Notes: generated by a model not told the origin, from the sequence alone. DNA of 64,000 bases from Flavobacteriaceae bacterium Ap0902 (GCA_009835005.1 WTFG01000011.1:1-64000), one strand, 5' to 3'; positions 49,625-58,607 are shown, numbered from the stretch's first letter. Made by a program: numbers and translations.

Positions 49625-50723
49625 TGCTCAAATAGAAATACAACTTATAGCCGTTCTGGTTTCGGTAGCGTGTGCATTATTAGGTGTTTTTCTGGTATTA
49701 AGAAAAATGGCTTTAATTTCAGATGCCATTAGCCATTCTATCCTGCCAGGGATTGTGATTGGATTTTTCATCACACAAGATTTGAACTCCCCCTTACTCA
49801 TTATCTTAGCGGCAGCAGCTGGAATGTTAACCGTGTTATTAGTAGAATGGGTACAGCAGACTAATTTAGTCAAAGAAGATACCGCTATTGGAATTGTTTT
49901 TCCAGCTTTGTTTGCGATAGGAATTATCATGATTGCCAAAAATGCAGGTGACGTGCATTTAGATGTGGATGCCGTTTTGTTAGGGGAATTAGCTTTTGCA
50001 CCATTTAATAGATGGATGGTAAATGGTACCGATCTAGGGCCCAAAGCTGCTTGGGTAATGGGTGTTATTTTACTGATTGTAGGATTGATTATCAAATTAT
50101 TTTATAAGGAATTAAAAGTGAGTAGTTTTGATGCAGGACTTGCTAGCAGTCTCGGGTTTTCACCATTGGTAATTCATTATGGACTAATGTTCTTATCCTC
50201 TGTCACTATTGTGGGCGCTTTTGATGCCGTAGGAGCTGTGTTAGTAGTTGGTTTTATGATTGTACCAGCATCCATAGCTTATCTATGGACCAATAGACTA
50301 AATGTCATGATTTGGCTTGCCGTTTTGGTTGGTGCTTCATCCTCTATATTGGGCTACTGGGTAGCTCATTGGCTAGATGCTTCTATTGCTGGTAGCATTA
50401 TGGCAGTGATGGGTGTATTCTTTGCTATAGCTTATTTGTTTTCTCCAGAACATGGTAGAATTATTCAAAAAATAAGAAGAAATCAAAGAAGAGAAGAAAT
50501 TTCACTCTTGACTTTATTAATTCATGTCCAAAGTCATGAATCCCTTTCAGAAAGGAGCATAGAACATTTACAGGAACATATTAATTGGTCTGAAGTCAAA
50601 GCCAATAAAATCCTGAAAATTGCTAAACAAAAGAAATTGATAGAAATCAAAAACGGCGTGATTCATATCACACTGGATGGAATATCGTTTAATAAAGCTA
50701 AAACAGAAAGTTATTTAGTCTAA
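49617..50723 (+). CDS. troD: Mn/Zn ABC transporter permease with C-terminal winged-helix-like domain
   Basis: A 368-residue ABC-3 permease. The membrane part, about residues 1-285, has VFLVLRKMALISDAISHSIL near 24-43, EDTAIGIVFPALFAIGIIMI near 84-103 and GAFDAVGAVLVVGFMIVPAS near 200-219. After the FSPEHGRIIQKIRRNQRREE junction near 274-293 it carries about 75 extra cytoplasmic residues: LTLLIHVQSHESLSERSIEH, then WSEVKANKILKIAKQKKLIE and IKNGVIHITLDGISFNKAKT. This has the helix-turn-helix then wing layout of MarR/DtxR-type domains. T. pallidum TroD is also longer than TroC. The tail might sense metal or regulate the channel; that is inference. It converges with the Bax1-I gene (4-base overlap). 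Confidence 0.88.
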   Translation: MISAQIEIQLIAVLVSVACALLGVFLVLRKMALISDAISHSILPGIVIGFFITQDLNSPLLIILAAAAGMLTVLLVEWVQQTNLVKEDTAIGIVFPALFAIGIIMIAKNAGDVHLDVDAVLLGELAFAPFNRWMVNGTDLGPKAAWVMGVILLIVGLIIKLFYKELKVSSFDAGLASSLGFSPLVIHYGLMFLSSVTIVGAFDAVGAVLVVGFMIVPASIAYLWTNRLNVMIWLAVLVGASSSILGYWVAHWLDASIAGSIMAVMGVFFAIAYLFSPEHGRIIQKIRRNQRREEISLLTLLIHVQSHESLSERSIEHLQEHINWSEVKANKILKIAKQKKLIEIKNGVIHITLDGISFNKAKTESYLV

Positions 50724-51409
50724 TCTCTAGACATAAAGATGCGTAGGATATACCAGAACATAGTCATCAATGCTGCAAATAATCCTACCGCTGCACCCAC
50801 ATATTGATCTGGTTGATAATGATTTTTGAGTTGAGAGGTTTGATATAATATAGAACCTGCTGCTAGCAAAATCATACCTACAGAAAACCACAAACCAAGA
50901 TTAAACCCGAATAACAGACCAGCCACAATTAAACCAATAGCTACAAAGAACCCTATGGTTAAAATAGATCGTAGAAAAGAAAAGTCCTTTTTGCTAAACA
51001 TGGCTACGGCAGATAAACCTATAAATAAAAATGCTGTGAGAGATGCTGCTTGATTTAATACGGCTGGGCTGCTATAATTTACAGCAAAATACAGAATGGG
51101 TACAAAGATAATTGCTTCTGCTAATACATATATAAAGAGCCCAGCATATTGGGCAGATTTATCCAATTTATAGGATAAGTTAGTGGCAAAAGTGGATGCA
51201 ACCCAGAAACCACCTAAAAGTGCTAACCAAAGATAACCCTCTGTTAGGGAAAGCATGAAGTTTACCAAAGGGTCTATTTGCAATAATACATATTCTACTG
51301 CAACAAATAATAGTACGGCAAGCGCCACATGCATATACGTTTTCCGATAGAATACCACACGACTTTCTTCTGTAGTAGTTGCTTCTAAAAATAAATTTTG
51401 TTGATTCAT
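50720..51409 (-). CDS. Bax inhibitor-1/YccA family membrane protein
   Basis: A 229-residue membrane protein with seven hydrophobic helices, fitting the UPF0005/TMBIM family of pH-sensitive calcium-leak proteins. The N-terminal tail of about 25 residues is hydrophilic (RVVFYRKTYMHVALAVLLFV enters helix 1). Later helices include YLWLALLGGFWVASTFATNL near 60-79, FSVGMILLAAGSILYQTSQL near 172-191, then YQPDQYVGAAVGLFAALMTM near 195-214, the D-x-x-x-GAAVGLF end of the family. The cellular role in Bacteroidota is unknown. It is 13 bases downstream of a small lipoprotein gene on the same strand and ends against the Tro permease. Confidence 0.88.
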   Translation of the reverse strand: MNQQNLFLEATTTEESRVVFYRKTYMHVALAVLLFVAVEYVLLQIDPLVNFMLSLTEGYLWLALLGGFWVASTFATNLSYKLDKSAQYAGLFIYVLAEAIIFVPILYFAVNYSSPAVLNQAASLTAFLFIGLSAVAMFSKKDFSFLRSILTIGFFVAIGLIVAGLLFGFNLGLWFSVGMILLAAGSILYQTSQLKNHYQPDQYVGAAVGLFAALMTMFWYILRIFMSRD

Positions 51410-51422
51410 ATACGTTTGTTAT

Positions 51423-51827
51423 TTATTTTAAAGTTGTTTTTGACTTAAAATTTACTTCTTTCAAATACTTCATACCCTCTTTTTCAAACATAATACCATT
51501 TGGTAGATCAGAGCCTTGTATCACATGATTCTGAATCGTACTTGTTTGGTGAATCATATTTACATTTACTTTATTCCCATGGATAGCACTGGATGGGATA
51601 GATTGTCTAATGCCAAATAATACAATTTCTGTTGGCGAGATTCCTGTATCTTGATATTCAAAGCTTACTACATATCCCCTGTCCTGCTGGGTTGAATAAC
51701 TTTTGTACGTAGGGTTAATTATTTCTGGTAGTATTAATTGGTTATCACCTTTTGTTGTGCTGCAGGATCCTATTGTGCATACCAGAATTAAAATAAATAG
51801 AGGCATCAAAGTTTTAAAAAAATTCAT
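51423..51827 (-). CDS. Small lipoprotein of unknown function
   Basis: A 134-residue lipoprotein. The signal peptide MNFFKTLMPLFILILVCTIG is followed by SCSTTKG, a lipobox with Cys22. The mature protein (about 112 residues) is rich in Ser, Thr and Asn with beta-like segments (DRGYVVSFEYQDTGISPTEI, VLFGIRQSIPSSAIHGNKVN). I do not recognise a domain. It probably faces the periplasm, on the inner or outer membrane. It shares a very short divergent intergenic region (30 bases between start codons) with an S41 peptidase lipoprotein, and is followed by the Bax1-I gene after 13 bases. Confidence 0.75.
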   Translation of the reverse strand: MNFFKTLMPLFILILVCTIGSCSTTKGDNQLILPEIINPTYKSYSTQQDRGYVVSFEYQDTGISPTEIVLFGIRQSIPSSAIHGNKVNVNMIHQTSTIQNHVIQGSDLPNGIMFEKEGMKYLKEVNFKSKTTLK

Positions 51828-51857
51828 AGCTTTATTTTGGATAAAAATATAAAAATT

Positions 51858-53333
51858 ATGAATAAGTTGAATGGGCTTTTAATATTAATTTGCTCTCTGA
51901 TTCTATTGGGGTGCAATGATGATGATATAAATGAATATGAGGGAGATGAACTCTACATCACCGTAAATGATTTTATATGGAAAGGATTAAACTCTTGGTA
52001 TTTTTGGAATACAGAAATACCTGCGTTGGCAGATGATGCTTTCGCTTCTAATCAGGCGTATGTTGATTTTCTAAAATCGCAAAATCCAGAAAATTTATTT
52101 TATGGACTATTGAATGATTATCCCAACATAGATAGGTTTTCTTGGATGGTAGATGACGTAGATCAATTATTAATGCAATTCTCTGGCATTACAGTCACTT
52201 CTGGAATGGATTATACACTGGTTTATTTGAATGAAGAAATGGGGACTGTGATAGGAATGGTTAATTATGTAGTTCCAAATTCTCCAGCTCACTTGCAGGG
52301 AATAGAACGGGGAGATTTAATTCTTGGAGTTAATAGCCAGCCTTTGACTGTGAATAATTATACCATGCTTGCCAGCAATTCATTTACTATGACCATTGGT
52401 AGAAATCCTGTTCTAAGCAATGGAGAAATTTTTATAGAAAATCAAATAGAGGTAGCTGTTGATGCCAATGAAATTGCAGAGAATCCTGTTCATTTTCATC
52501 AGATCATAGAAGAAGGAAATCATCGCATTGGGTATTTGGTATATAACGGATATAGGGCGAATTACAATGATGAATTAAACGCCGTTTTTGCTGATTTTAA
52601 AACCGCTGGTGTTTCAGATTTAATTTTAGATTTACGCTATAATAGTGGAGGTGCATTAAATTCTGCCGTAGGTCTAGCTCAGATGATAACAGGACAATTC
52701 ACCAATTCACCTTTTGTTATATCAGAATATAATGAGAAGCATACAAGGTTTAATGAGGTTTATAACTTCTCCGAGGAGCTACCCATTTATGATTTTATAG
52801 AGGGGCAAAATGTGGATGTAGGAACGGAATCTATCAATTCTTTGGGTTTAAACCGTATCTATGTTCTTACTTCTAATGGCACAGCCTCTGCTAGTGAATT
52901 AACGATTCTTGGGCTTAAAGATTATATTGAAGTAATACAAATAGGTGGTAGAACAAGAGGTAAGTTTATGGGTTCTATCACGCTATTTGATGATGAAGCG
53001 AGTGATTTCAGAGACTACAACAATAGGAATAGGAATCATGCTTATGCTATGCAACCTCTTGTCTTTGCTTATTACAATGCCAGTCATGAAAATCATAATC
53101 AGGGATTAAACCCTTTGTATGAATACAACTTTGCAGATTATATTGGCATGGGAGCCTTTGGCCAAACGACAGATCCTGCCTATGCCCAAGCGCTAAGTTT
53201 AATCACTGGATACAATTACAAGGAATCTTATCATAAAGCTTCAAACTTTTCCACAAGATTTTTAGGAACCTCAAAAACTTTACAAAGGTTTGGTTCTGAG
53301 CTGTATATAGAGCCACAAACAATGTTAAGATAA
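51858..53333 (+). CDS. S41-family (C-terminal processing) peptidase lipoprotein
   Basis: A 491-residue secreted peptidase. I start at the ATG giving MNKLNGLLILICSLILLGC, a signal peptide with lipobox Cys19; a TTG 21 bases upstream adds residues ahead of the signal. The mature protein opens with DDDINEYEGDELYITVNDFI, and WKGLNSWYFW is typical of Bacteroidota S41 lipoproteins. A PDZ domain spans about 105-190 (VPNSPAHLQGIERGDLILGV). The S41 core has SDLILDLRYNSGGALNSAVG near 255-274 and the nucleophile in LTSNGTASASELTILGLKDY near 335-354, with a Lys in GGRTRGKFMGS near 363. The order S then K about 25 residues later matches the Ser-Lys dyad. Substrate unknown. Confidence 0.88.
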   Translation: MNKLNGLLILICSLILLGCNDDDINEYEGDELYITVNDFIWKGLNSWYFWNTEIPALADDAFASNQAYVDFLKSQNPENLFYGLLNDYPNIDRFSWMVDDVDQLLMQFSGITVTSGMDYTLVYLNEEMGTVIGMVNYVVPNSPAHLQGIERGDLILGVNSQPLTVNNYTMLASNSFTMTIGRNPVLSNGEIFIENQIEVAVDANEIAENPVHFHQIIEEGNHRIGYLVYNGYRANYNDELNAVFADFKTAGVSDLILDLRYNSGGALNSAVGLAQMITGQFTNSPFVISEYNEKHTRFNEVYNFSEELPIYDFIEGQNVDVGTESINSLGLNRIYVLTSNGTASASELTILGLKDYIEVIQIGGRTRGKFMGSITLFDDEASDFRDYNNRNRNHAYAMQPLVFAYYNASHENHNQGLNPLYEYNFADYIGMGAFGQTTDPAYAQALSLITGYNYKESYHKASNFSTRFLGTSKTLQRFGSELYIEPQTMLR

Positions 53334-53395
53334 TATTAAAACTATAATTAGTTGTTAAAATATCCATAAGTTATCTAACTTTTTTGGCTATAGTT

Positions 53396-53425
53396 TTGGT
53401 ATTCCAAAAATCTGTTCTATATTTG
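53396..53425 (+). promoter_or_regulatory. Promoter of initiator tRNA gene
   Basis: TTG (53396-53398) and TATATTTG (53418-53425) are spaced by 19 bases, a full -33/-7 pair; the mature tRNA begins 10 bases after the -7 element. Confidence 0.7.
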
Positions 53426-53435
53426 CAGTCTAAAT

Positions 53436-53508
53436 CGCGGGATGGAGAAGTCGGTATCTCGTCGGGCTCATAACCCGAAGGTCGCTGGTTCGAGTCCAGC
53501 TCCCGCTA
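53436..53508 (+). tRNA. Initiator tRNA-Met (anticodon CAT)
   Basis: A 73-base tRNA that folds into a full cloverleaf: acceptor CGCGGGA with TCCCGCT, D stem GAG/CTC, anticodon stem TCGGG/CCCGA with loop CTCATAA, variable AGGTC, and T stem GCTGG/CCAGC with loop TTCGAGT. The anticodon CAT is at 53469-53471. Initiator hallmarks are the unpaired first acceptor position (C1 opposite T72) and three consecutive G:C pairs in the anticodon stem. The discriminator is A and the CCA tail is not encoded. A good promoter and terminator show it is a single-gene unit. Confidence 0.95.
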
Positions 53509-53514
53509 CTAAGT

Positions 53515-53548
53515 AAGCCTTAATACAAATTGTATTGAGGCTTTTTTT
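53515..53548 (+). terminator. Intrinsic terminator after initiator tRNA
   Basis: A long stem AAGCCTTAATACAA / TTGTATTGAGGCTT (one mismatch) with a tiny loop, followed by seven T. It runs straight into the first copy of the 131-bp repeat. Confidence 0.85.
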
Positions 53549-53679
53549 GTAGCCGTCTCAAAACCTTAAAAACTGGTCATTCTGAACTTGATTAAGAATC
53601 TTATTAAATTGATAACCAGTTTATTATGAGACTATGAAATAAATTTAGGGTGACAAAAGTGGTGTTTTGAGACGGCTAC
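53549..53679 (+). repeat. 131-bp palindromic repeat, copy 1 (terminator-like/MITE-like)
   Basis: Perfect 16-base terminal inverted repeats (GTAGCCGTCTCAAAAC and its complement) enclose a second inverted pair (AAACTGGT/ACCAGTTT). It is followed by TTTTTTT. By hand alignment it matches the complement of the copy at 61187-61317 at 107 of 131 positions without gaps. It lies after the tRNA terminator. It contains the segment GGTCATTCTGAACTTGATTA, which resembles short repeats I know from other Bacteroidota. No coding capacity. Confidence 0.85.
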
Positions 53680-53931
53680 TTTTTTTATGTCTAAATTTAT
53701 AATCATTGTATCAGGATCATTGCATAAATAGAATGATTCAAAAATAAGTATAACCACCTGTAATACTTATGTTTATGATGAATCAAATATAGGTTAATTT
53801 AACTTATGAGGTACTTATGATAAAAAGCATTTAAATCTATAACGTAATTTTTGCCAAGTTGCTTATCTCTAAAAAAAAACAGGCTAGAAGGCTCTTTATT
53901 TTGAAATAAGTAAACCTTAAAAATACATATT
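53680..53931. other. AT-rich spacer without recognised features
   Basis: 252 bases between the repeat and the peroxidase pseudogene. Seven T at the left end belong to the repeat. I see no reading frame, tRNA or clear promoter. TAAAAAGCATTTAAA-like AT tracts occur, without a hairpin and T-tract pair. Confidence 0.5.
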
Positions 53932-54446
53932 ATGCAAAGAAGTTATTTAATCTCGCTTGTTATGTTTGTGTTATTTTCTTGTGAAAAAACATAGGAGGGA
54001 AACCAATTGTCACGGTAAAAGAAACGACGACAGAGAAATCTGAATTACTTGCATCAGCTCAGGCTATTTTTCAACTCATTTGATCTATAGAAAAAGAAGG
54101 TATCCCTGATAATAAAGTTGCGTTGGGTCAAATGCTGTATTTTGATAACCGTTCGTCTAAGAATGAAATAATTAGTTGTAATTCTTGTCACAACCTAGAC
54201 ACGTATGGTGTGGATAATTTACCTTTTTCACTTGGGGATACCAAGGAGTTAGGAGGTAGAAACTTTGAAAAAACCTATCCTTATTTTCATGATGGTTCTG
54301 TAGCTACTTTAGAGGACGCAGTAGTAATTATGTCTAAACTGCAAGTTAATCAAGAATTATCTCAAGAAGATACATAGGCAATCGTAACATTTTTGAAATC
54401 ACTTACTGCAGACGTGGATGGTCAGTATAAACAGCCTATGGAATAA
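53932..54446 (+). pseudogene. Di-haem cytochrome c peroxidase, decayed and internally deleted
   Basis: Fragments of a periplasmic cytochrome c peroxidase. The first frame gives MQRSYLISLVMFVLFSCEKT, a lipoprotein signal, then TAG. After a frame change come SIEKEGIPDNKVALGQMLYF and ISCNSCHNLDTYGVDN, with the first haem site CNSCH. The sequence then jumps from LPFSLGDTKELGG to RNFEKTYPYFHDGSVATLED, the C-terminal region of the family, so about 200 residues with the second haem site are lost. Further in-frame stops lie after QAIFQLI and after LSQEDT, and the end AIVTFLKSLTADVDGQY precedes the terminal TAA. At least three stops, a frameshift and a large deletion make function impossible. Confidence 0.85.
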
Positions 54447-54643
54447 GGGGTAATATATTATATATCAATATGTTTTATATTAGGGTTTACGTAGTAACAA
54501 ACCCTTCTTTACTCTGATTCTTTTTTCAATGTTCATTTGATTGGTAAACTTTTACTTTTTTAGTGCATGTTGACTAGTAGATCTACGATATATTTATAGG
54601 TATAAATATTGCTACTATAGCTATAATTTTTAAAATTAATATT

Positions 54644-55033
54644 ATGAATTTTCATACACGTAAATGGATTAAACCAGAAGATTTAAACCCAAACCGTTCC
54701 TTATTTGGTGGTAGACTACTACAATGGATAGATGAGGAGGCTGCATTATATAGTATCATCCAATTAGAGAATCCTAGGTGTGTGACAGCCTATATGTCAG
54801 AGATTAAGTTTGTGAGTTCTGCTAGTGAAGGCGATATTATAGAAATTGGGATTAAACCTGTGAAATTCGGAACTACCTCTCTTACCTTGAAATGTGAGGT
54901 GCGAAACAAAATGACCCATAAAACCATCATTACGATAGATCAAATTATTATGGTGAGTCTTGGTGAAGATGGAAAACCACAAGCACATGGTAAAACACAA
55001 GTTGAATATGTAAAGGATAGACTATACAAGTAA
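54644..55033 (+). CDS. Acyl-CoA thioesterase, hotdog fold (YciA/BFIT type)
   Basis: A 129-residue single hotdog-domain thioesterase that hydrolyses acyl-CoA to free acid and CoA. WIKPEDLNPNRSLFGGRLLQ near 8-27 is the N-x-xGxLFGGxLL catalytic segment, WIDEEAALYSIIQ carries the acidic residue, and IKFVSSASEGDIIEIGIKPV near 53-72 plus GTTSLTLKCEVRN follow the family. The chain-length preference is unknown. It has a 197-base upstream spacer in which only a near-consensus -7 is seen, and a strong terminator 40 bases downstream, so it is a single-gene unit between the peroxidase pseudogene and sdhCAB. Confidence 0.85.
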   Translation: MNFHTRKWIKPEDLNPNRSLFGGRLLQWIDEEAALYSIIQLENPRCVTAYMSEIKFVSSASEGDIIEIGIKPVKFGTTSLTLKCEVRNKMTHKTIITIDQIIMVSLGEDGKPQAHGKTQVEYVKDRLYK

Positions 55034-55072
55034 AAGCATTTTTATTTATAATAATTAAATTTATGTTATTAA

Positions 55073-55114
55073 TGCCTTATGTCATAACCTTGTACTGATA
55101 TAAGGCAATTTTTT
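55073..55114 (+). terminator. Intrinsic terminator after thioesterase gene
   Basis: An 8-bp perfect stem TGCCTTAT / ATAAGGCA (extendable to 12 bp with one mismatch) with an internal loop, then TTTTTT after one A. Confidence 0.75.
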
Positions 55115-55119
55115 AAACG

Positions 55120-55127
55120 TATCTTTA
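55120..55127 (+). promoter_or_regulatory. Possible sdhCAB promoter (-7 with one mismatch)
   Basis: TATCTTTA matches TAnnTTTG except for the last base, 43 bases before the sdhC ATG and just after the preceding terminator. No clear -33. Confidence 0.35.
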
Positions 55128-55170
55128 CAGTTGATTGAAGCAATGTTTTAACTTCAAAATCCTATAAGAT

Positions 55171-55836
55171 ATGTGGTATGTTAAGAACACCTTGACTAGA
55201 AAGAATCTAATGGCTCTCACTGGGCTTTTTCTTTCGTTTTTTCTCATCATTCATTTAGCGGGGAATTTTCAATTATTACTTCCAAAAGAGGAAGCACAAT
55301 TACAGTATAATTGGTACAGTCATTTTTTAGCAGGTAACCCGTTAGTGAAGATTATTTCTTATGTACTGTATGCATCTATCATCCTGCATGTAGTAGTTTC
55401 TATTTATTTAACCATTAAAGCAAGAAAAGCCAGAGGTGCTCGCTTAGCTAGAGACAGAAGAGGCAGAGCCAGCAAATGGTACACCAGAAATATGATGTTT
55501 TTAGGAACGATAGTTTTAGTTTTCTTAATTATTCACTTCAAGGATTTTTGGTATATCTATAAATTTGGTGAGGTTCCTTTAGATACAGGAGGTAACAAGG
55601 ATTTGTATACCCTTGTGGTCAATGCATTTTCAGAACTTTGGTATGTAATTGTGTATATCATTGGTATTATAGCATTAGGATATCACTTATTACACGGTGT
55701 ATTTAGTGCGCATCGTACATTAGGTCTCTATAATCCATTTTATTCACAACTTGTTAGATATATCGGAGTTGCTTTCGCCATTATTATGACCATAGGATAT
55801 ATCATTATTCCTATTTATGTTTATTTAAATCAATAA
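55171..55836 (+). CDS. sdhC: Succinate dehydrogenase cytochrome b subunit
   Basis: A 221-residue five-helix cytochrome b membrane anchor of type B succinate:quinone oxidoreductase, the single-subunit form that replaces SdhC and SdhD. Helices are seen at LMALTGLFLSFFLIIHLAGN (about 13-32), ISYVLYASIILHVVVSIYLT near 62-81, MMFLGTIVLVFLIIHFKDFW near 107-126, VIVYIIGIIALGYHLLHGVF near 157-176, and VRYIGVAFAIIMTIGYIIIP near 192-211. Haem-ligand histidines fall in IIHLAG, ILHVVV, IIHFKD and YHLLHG, fitting two haems. It carries electrons to menaquinone. It is first in sdhCAB, 3 bases before sdhA. Confidence 0.92.
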   Translation: MWYVKNTLTRKNLMALTGLFLSFFLIIHLAGNFQLLLPKEEAQLQYNWYSHFLAGNPLVKIISYVLYASIILHVVVSIYLTIKARKARGARLARDRRGRASKWYTRNMMFLGTIVLVFLIIHFKDFWYIYKFGEVPLDTGGNKDLYTLVVNAFSELWYVIVYIIGIIALGYHLLHGVFSAHRTLGLYNPFYSQLVRYIGVAFAIIMTIGYIIIPIYVYLNQ

Positions 55837-55839
55837 ATT

Positions 55840-57762
55840 ATGCATACGCCACTAGATAGTAAAATACCAACAGGACCATTAGAAGAAAAATGGAGCAATT
55901 ATAAAAAAATAGCCAAACTGGTAAGTCCTAACAATAGAAAGAAACTAGAAGTTATAGTGGTAGGAACTGGCTTAGCCGGCGCCTCTGCTGCTGCATCGCT
56001 GGCAGAAATGGGATATAACGTCAAAAGTTTCTGTTTTCAAGATTCTGCTAGACGTGCCCACTCCGTGGCAGCACAAGGCGGTGTTAATGCTGCTAAGAAT
56101 TATCAAAATGACGGGGACAGCATTTATAGAATGTTCTATGATACATTAAAGGGTGGAGACTTTAGATCAAGAGAAGCCAACACTTATCGTTTGGCAGAAT
56201 GTTCTGCTAGTTTGATAGATCAAGCCGTGGCACAAGGAGTTCCTTTTGGTAGAGAATATGGAGGATACCTCAGAAATCGTTCTTTTGGTGGTGTTCAAGT
56301 ATCTAGAACCTTCTATGCCAGAGGTCAAACAGGACAACAATTATTATTGGGTTCTTACCAAGCATTAATGCGTCAAGTACATACAGGTAAGGTTAAACTC
56401 TATGCTAGGCATGAGATGTTAGATCTTGTCTTAATAGATGGTAAGGCAAGGGGTATTATCGCTAGAAATTTGGATACTGGAGAAATTGAAAGACATGGGT
56501 CTCATGCAGTTGTACTTGCAACAGGTGGTTTTGGTAAAATTTATTACCTATCTACATTGGCTATGGGTTGTAATGCTTCTGCAATTTGGCGCGCCCATAA
56601 AAAAGGTGCTTTAATGGCCAATCCAAGTTGGACTCAAATCCATCCCACCTCTTTGCCGCAAAGTGGTGAATACCAATCTAAGCTGACTTTAATGTCTGAG
56701 TCGTTAAGAAATGACGGTAGAATTTGGGTTCCAAAAGATCCAGAAGAAAAGCGTTTACCAAATGAAATTCCAGAAGAGGAGCGCGATTATTATTTAGAAC
56801 GTAAATACCCTTCCTTCGGTAACTTGGCACCTAGAGATATTGCTTCACGATCTGCAAAAGAACAGATTGATGCAGGAAAAGGAGTTGGTCCGCTTAAAAA
56901 TGCGGTTTATTTAGACTTTTCTAGAGCAATCAAGGAATATGGTCAGGATATCATAGCAGAACGTTATGGCAACCTTTTCACTATGTATAAGAAAATTACA
57001 GGTGTAGATGCGTACAAAGAGCCTATGAAAATTTCTCCAGCAGCGCATTTCTCTATGGGTGGTTTATGGGTAGACTATGAATTAATGACTACTATCCCTG
57101 GATTATTTTCTATAGGTGAATCTAATTTCTCTGATCACGGGGCTAATAGGTTAGGTGCAAATTCGCTATTGCAGGCGTGTGTAGATGGATACTTTATTCT
57201 ACCCTATACCATACAGAACTTCTTGGCAGATGAAATTCGGGTTCCAAAAATGGATGTCAACCATCCTGCCTTTGAAGAATCAGAAAAAGCCGTGCGCAAG
57301 CAATTAGATAAATTTATTAATATAAAAGGAAACACCACTGCAGAGGAGTTCAATAGAATGCTAGGTAAAGAATTATATGACAATTGTGGTTTATCCAGAT
57401 CCAGAGAAGGTCTACAGCAATCCATCAAAAATATTCAAAGATTGCGAAAAGAATTCGCAGAGAACTTGATTGTTCCTGGTGGTGCAGATGAGGTAAACAG
57501 CGAATTAGAAAAGGCAGGGAGAGTAGCAGATTATCTAGAATTAGCAGAACTTATGTGTATTGATGCATTGCATAGAGAAGAGTCTTGTGGTGCGCATTTT
57601 AGAGTAGAATATCAAACACCAGATGGTGAAGCGATGAGAAATGATGAGGAATTCTCTTATACTGCAGCATGGGAATGGACCAATGATCCATCCAATCCCA
57701 TTTTAAATAAAGAAAATTTAGTTTTTGAATATGTAACCCCTTCAGTAAGAAGTTATAAATAA
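55840..57762 (+). CDS. sdhA: Succinate dehydrogenase/fumarate reductase flavoprotein subunit
   Basis: A 640-residue flavoprotein that oxidises succinate to fumarate in the TCA cycle with covalently bound FAD. The dinucleotide motif is [20 protein letters not shown] near 38-57, and [20 protein letters not shown] near 69-88 holds the FAD-linking histidine. [19 protein letters not shown] near 165-183 and [10 protein letters not shown]-like sequence near 265 follow, with [16 protein letters not shown] near 403 and [20 protein letters not shown] near 427-446. The C-terminal part has [20 protein letters not shown] near 586-605. The length and wording fit the type B enzymes of Bacteroidota and Epsilonproteobacteria. 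It precedes sdhB by 6 bases. Confidence 0.95.
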   Translation: MHTPLDSKIPTGPLEEKWSNYKKIAKLVSPNNRKKLEVIVVGTGLAGASAAASLAEMGYNVKSFCFQDSARRAHSVAAQGGVNAAKNYQNDGDSIYRMFYDTLKGGDFRSREANTYRLAECSASLIDQAVAQGVPFGREYGGYLRNRSFGGVQVSRTFYARGQTGQQLLLGSYQALMRQVHTGKVKLYARHEMLDLVLIDGKARGIIARNLDTGEIERHGSHAVVLATGGFGKIYYLSTLAMGCNASAIWRAHKKGALMANPSWTQIHPTSLPQSGEYQSKLTLMSESLRNDGRIWVPKDPEEKRLPNEIPEEERDYYLERKYPSFGNLAPRDIASRSAKEQIDAGKGVGPLKNAVYLDFSRAIKEYGQDIIAERYGNLFTMYKKITGVDAYKEPMKISPAAHFSMGGLWVDYELMTTIPGLFSIGESNFSDHGANRLGANSLLQACVDGYFILPYTIQNFLADEIRVPKMDVNHPAFEESEKAVRKQLDKFINIKGNTTAEEFNRMLGKELYDNCGLSRSREGLQQSIKNIQRLRKEFAENLIVPGGADEVNSELEKAGRVADYLELAELMCIDALHREESCGAHFRVEYQTPDGEAMRNDEEFSYTAAWEWTNDPSNPILNKENLVFEYVTPSVRSYK

Positions 57763-57768
57763 TCGATT

Positions 57769-58530
57769 ATGAAAATTAATTTAAAAATTTGGCGACAAAA
57801 AAACAGCCAGACTAAAGGTGGTTTTGTTGATTATACATTGGATAATGTAAATAAGGATATGTCTTTTTTGGAAATGTTGGATGTTTTAAACCTAAAGCTT
57901 ACCAAAAAGGGAGAACGTCCCGTTGAATTTGACCATGATTGTAGAGAGGGAATTTGTGGACAATGTGGAATGATAATCAATGGTATCGCTCATGGTCCAT
58001 TAAAGAATACCACCACTTGCCAATTGCATATGCGTTCATTCAAAGATGGGGATACCATTTATATAGAACCTTTTGAAGCCGCAGCTTTTCCTATAATTAG
58101 GGATTTAAAAGTGGATAGATCTTCTTTAGATCATATTATCCAAGCAGGGGGGTATGTTTCTGTAAATACTGGTCAAGCACCAGAGGCCAATAGTATTCCC
58201 ACTTCTCATGATGAAGCAGAAGCAGCCTTTGATGCAGCGGCTTGTATAGGTTGTGGAGCGTGTGTAGTTACTTGTAAGAATTATAGCGCTGCATTATTCA
58301 CAAGTGCTAAGATTTCACATTTGGAATTATTACCCCAAGGTAGGAAAGAAACAAGCACAAGAGTGGTGAACATGGTGAATCAAATGGAAATAGAAGGATT
58401 CGGTCATTGTACAAACACAGAGGCCTGTCAAGTGGAATGTCCACAAGATATTTCTGTTTTAAACATCGCTAGAATGAACTTTGAATATAATAAAGCCAAG
58501 ATTTTACAGAGGAAATCATCTTCTAAATAA
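57769..58530 (+). CDS. sdhB: Succinate dehydrogenase iron-sulfur subunit
   Basis: A 253-residue protein with three Fe-S clusters that moves electrons from FAD to the haems. The [2Fe-2S] site is [20 protein letters not shown] near 54-73 with a fourth Cys in [11 protein letters not shown] near 84. The [4Fe-4S] site is [15 protein letters not shown] near 153-167, and the [3Fe-4S] site is spread over [20 protein letters not shown] near 206-225, with the last Cys followed by Pro. All ligands appear intact. It ends the sdhCAB operon, followed by a hairpin with a T-tract. Confidence 0.95.
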   Translation: MKINLKIWRQKNSQTKGGFVDYTLDNVNKDMSFLEMLDVLNLKLTKKGERPVEFDHDCREGICGQCGMIINGIAHGPLKNTTTCQLHMRSFKDGDTIYIEPFEAAAFPIIRDLKVDRSSLDHIIQAGGYVSVNTGQAPEANSIPTSHDEAEAAFDAAACIGCGACVVTCKNYSAALFTSAKISHLELLPQGRKETSTRVVNMVNQMEIEGFGHCTNTEACQVECPQDISVLNIARMNFEYNKAKILQRKSSSK

Positions 58531-58553
58531 ATATTTTTCATAAAACTTATTTT

Positions 58554-58607
58554 AAAATGTTTTAGCTCATGAATTTTCTCATTGGATTCTGTGTTAAAAC
58601 ATTTTTT
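58554..58607 (+). terminator. Probable terminator after sdhB
   Basis: An 11-bp perfect stem AAAATGTTTTA / TAAAACATTTT with a 30-base loop, ending in TTTTTT. The long loop and AT-rich stem lower its expected strength. Confidence 0.55.

Noticed and set aside
49628-50095. Minus-strand frame of 155 residues across the second Tro permease
   Set aside because: Shadow of a conserved permease gene, with no motif and no independent promoter.
53436-53508. tRNA gene as an integration site
   Set aside because: No partial duplicate of the tRNA 3 prime end is visible nearby and no integrase gene is present.
54123-54377. 84-residue open frame with CNSCH as a stand-alone cytochrome c
   Set aside because: Flanking sequence contains the signal peptide, upstream region and C-terminus of a cytochrome c peroxidase separated by stops and a deletion, so it is a pseudogene fragment.
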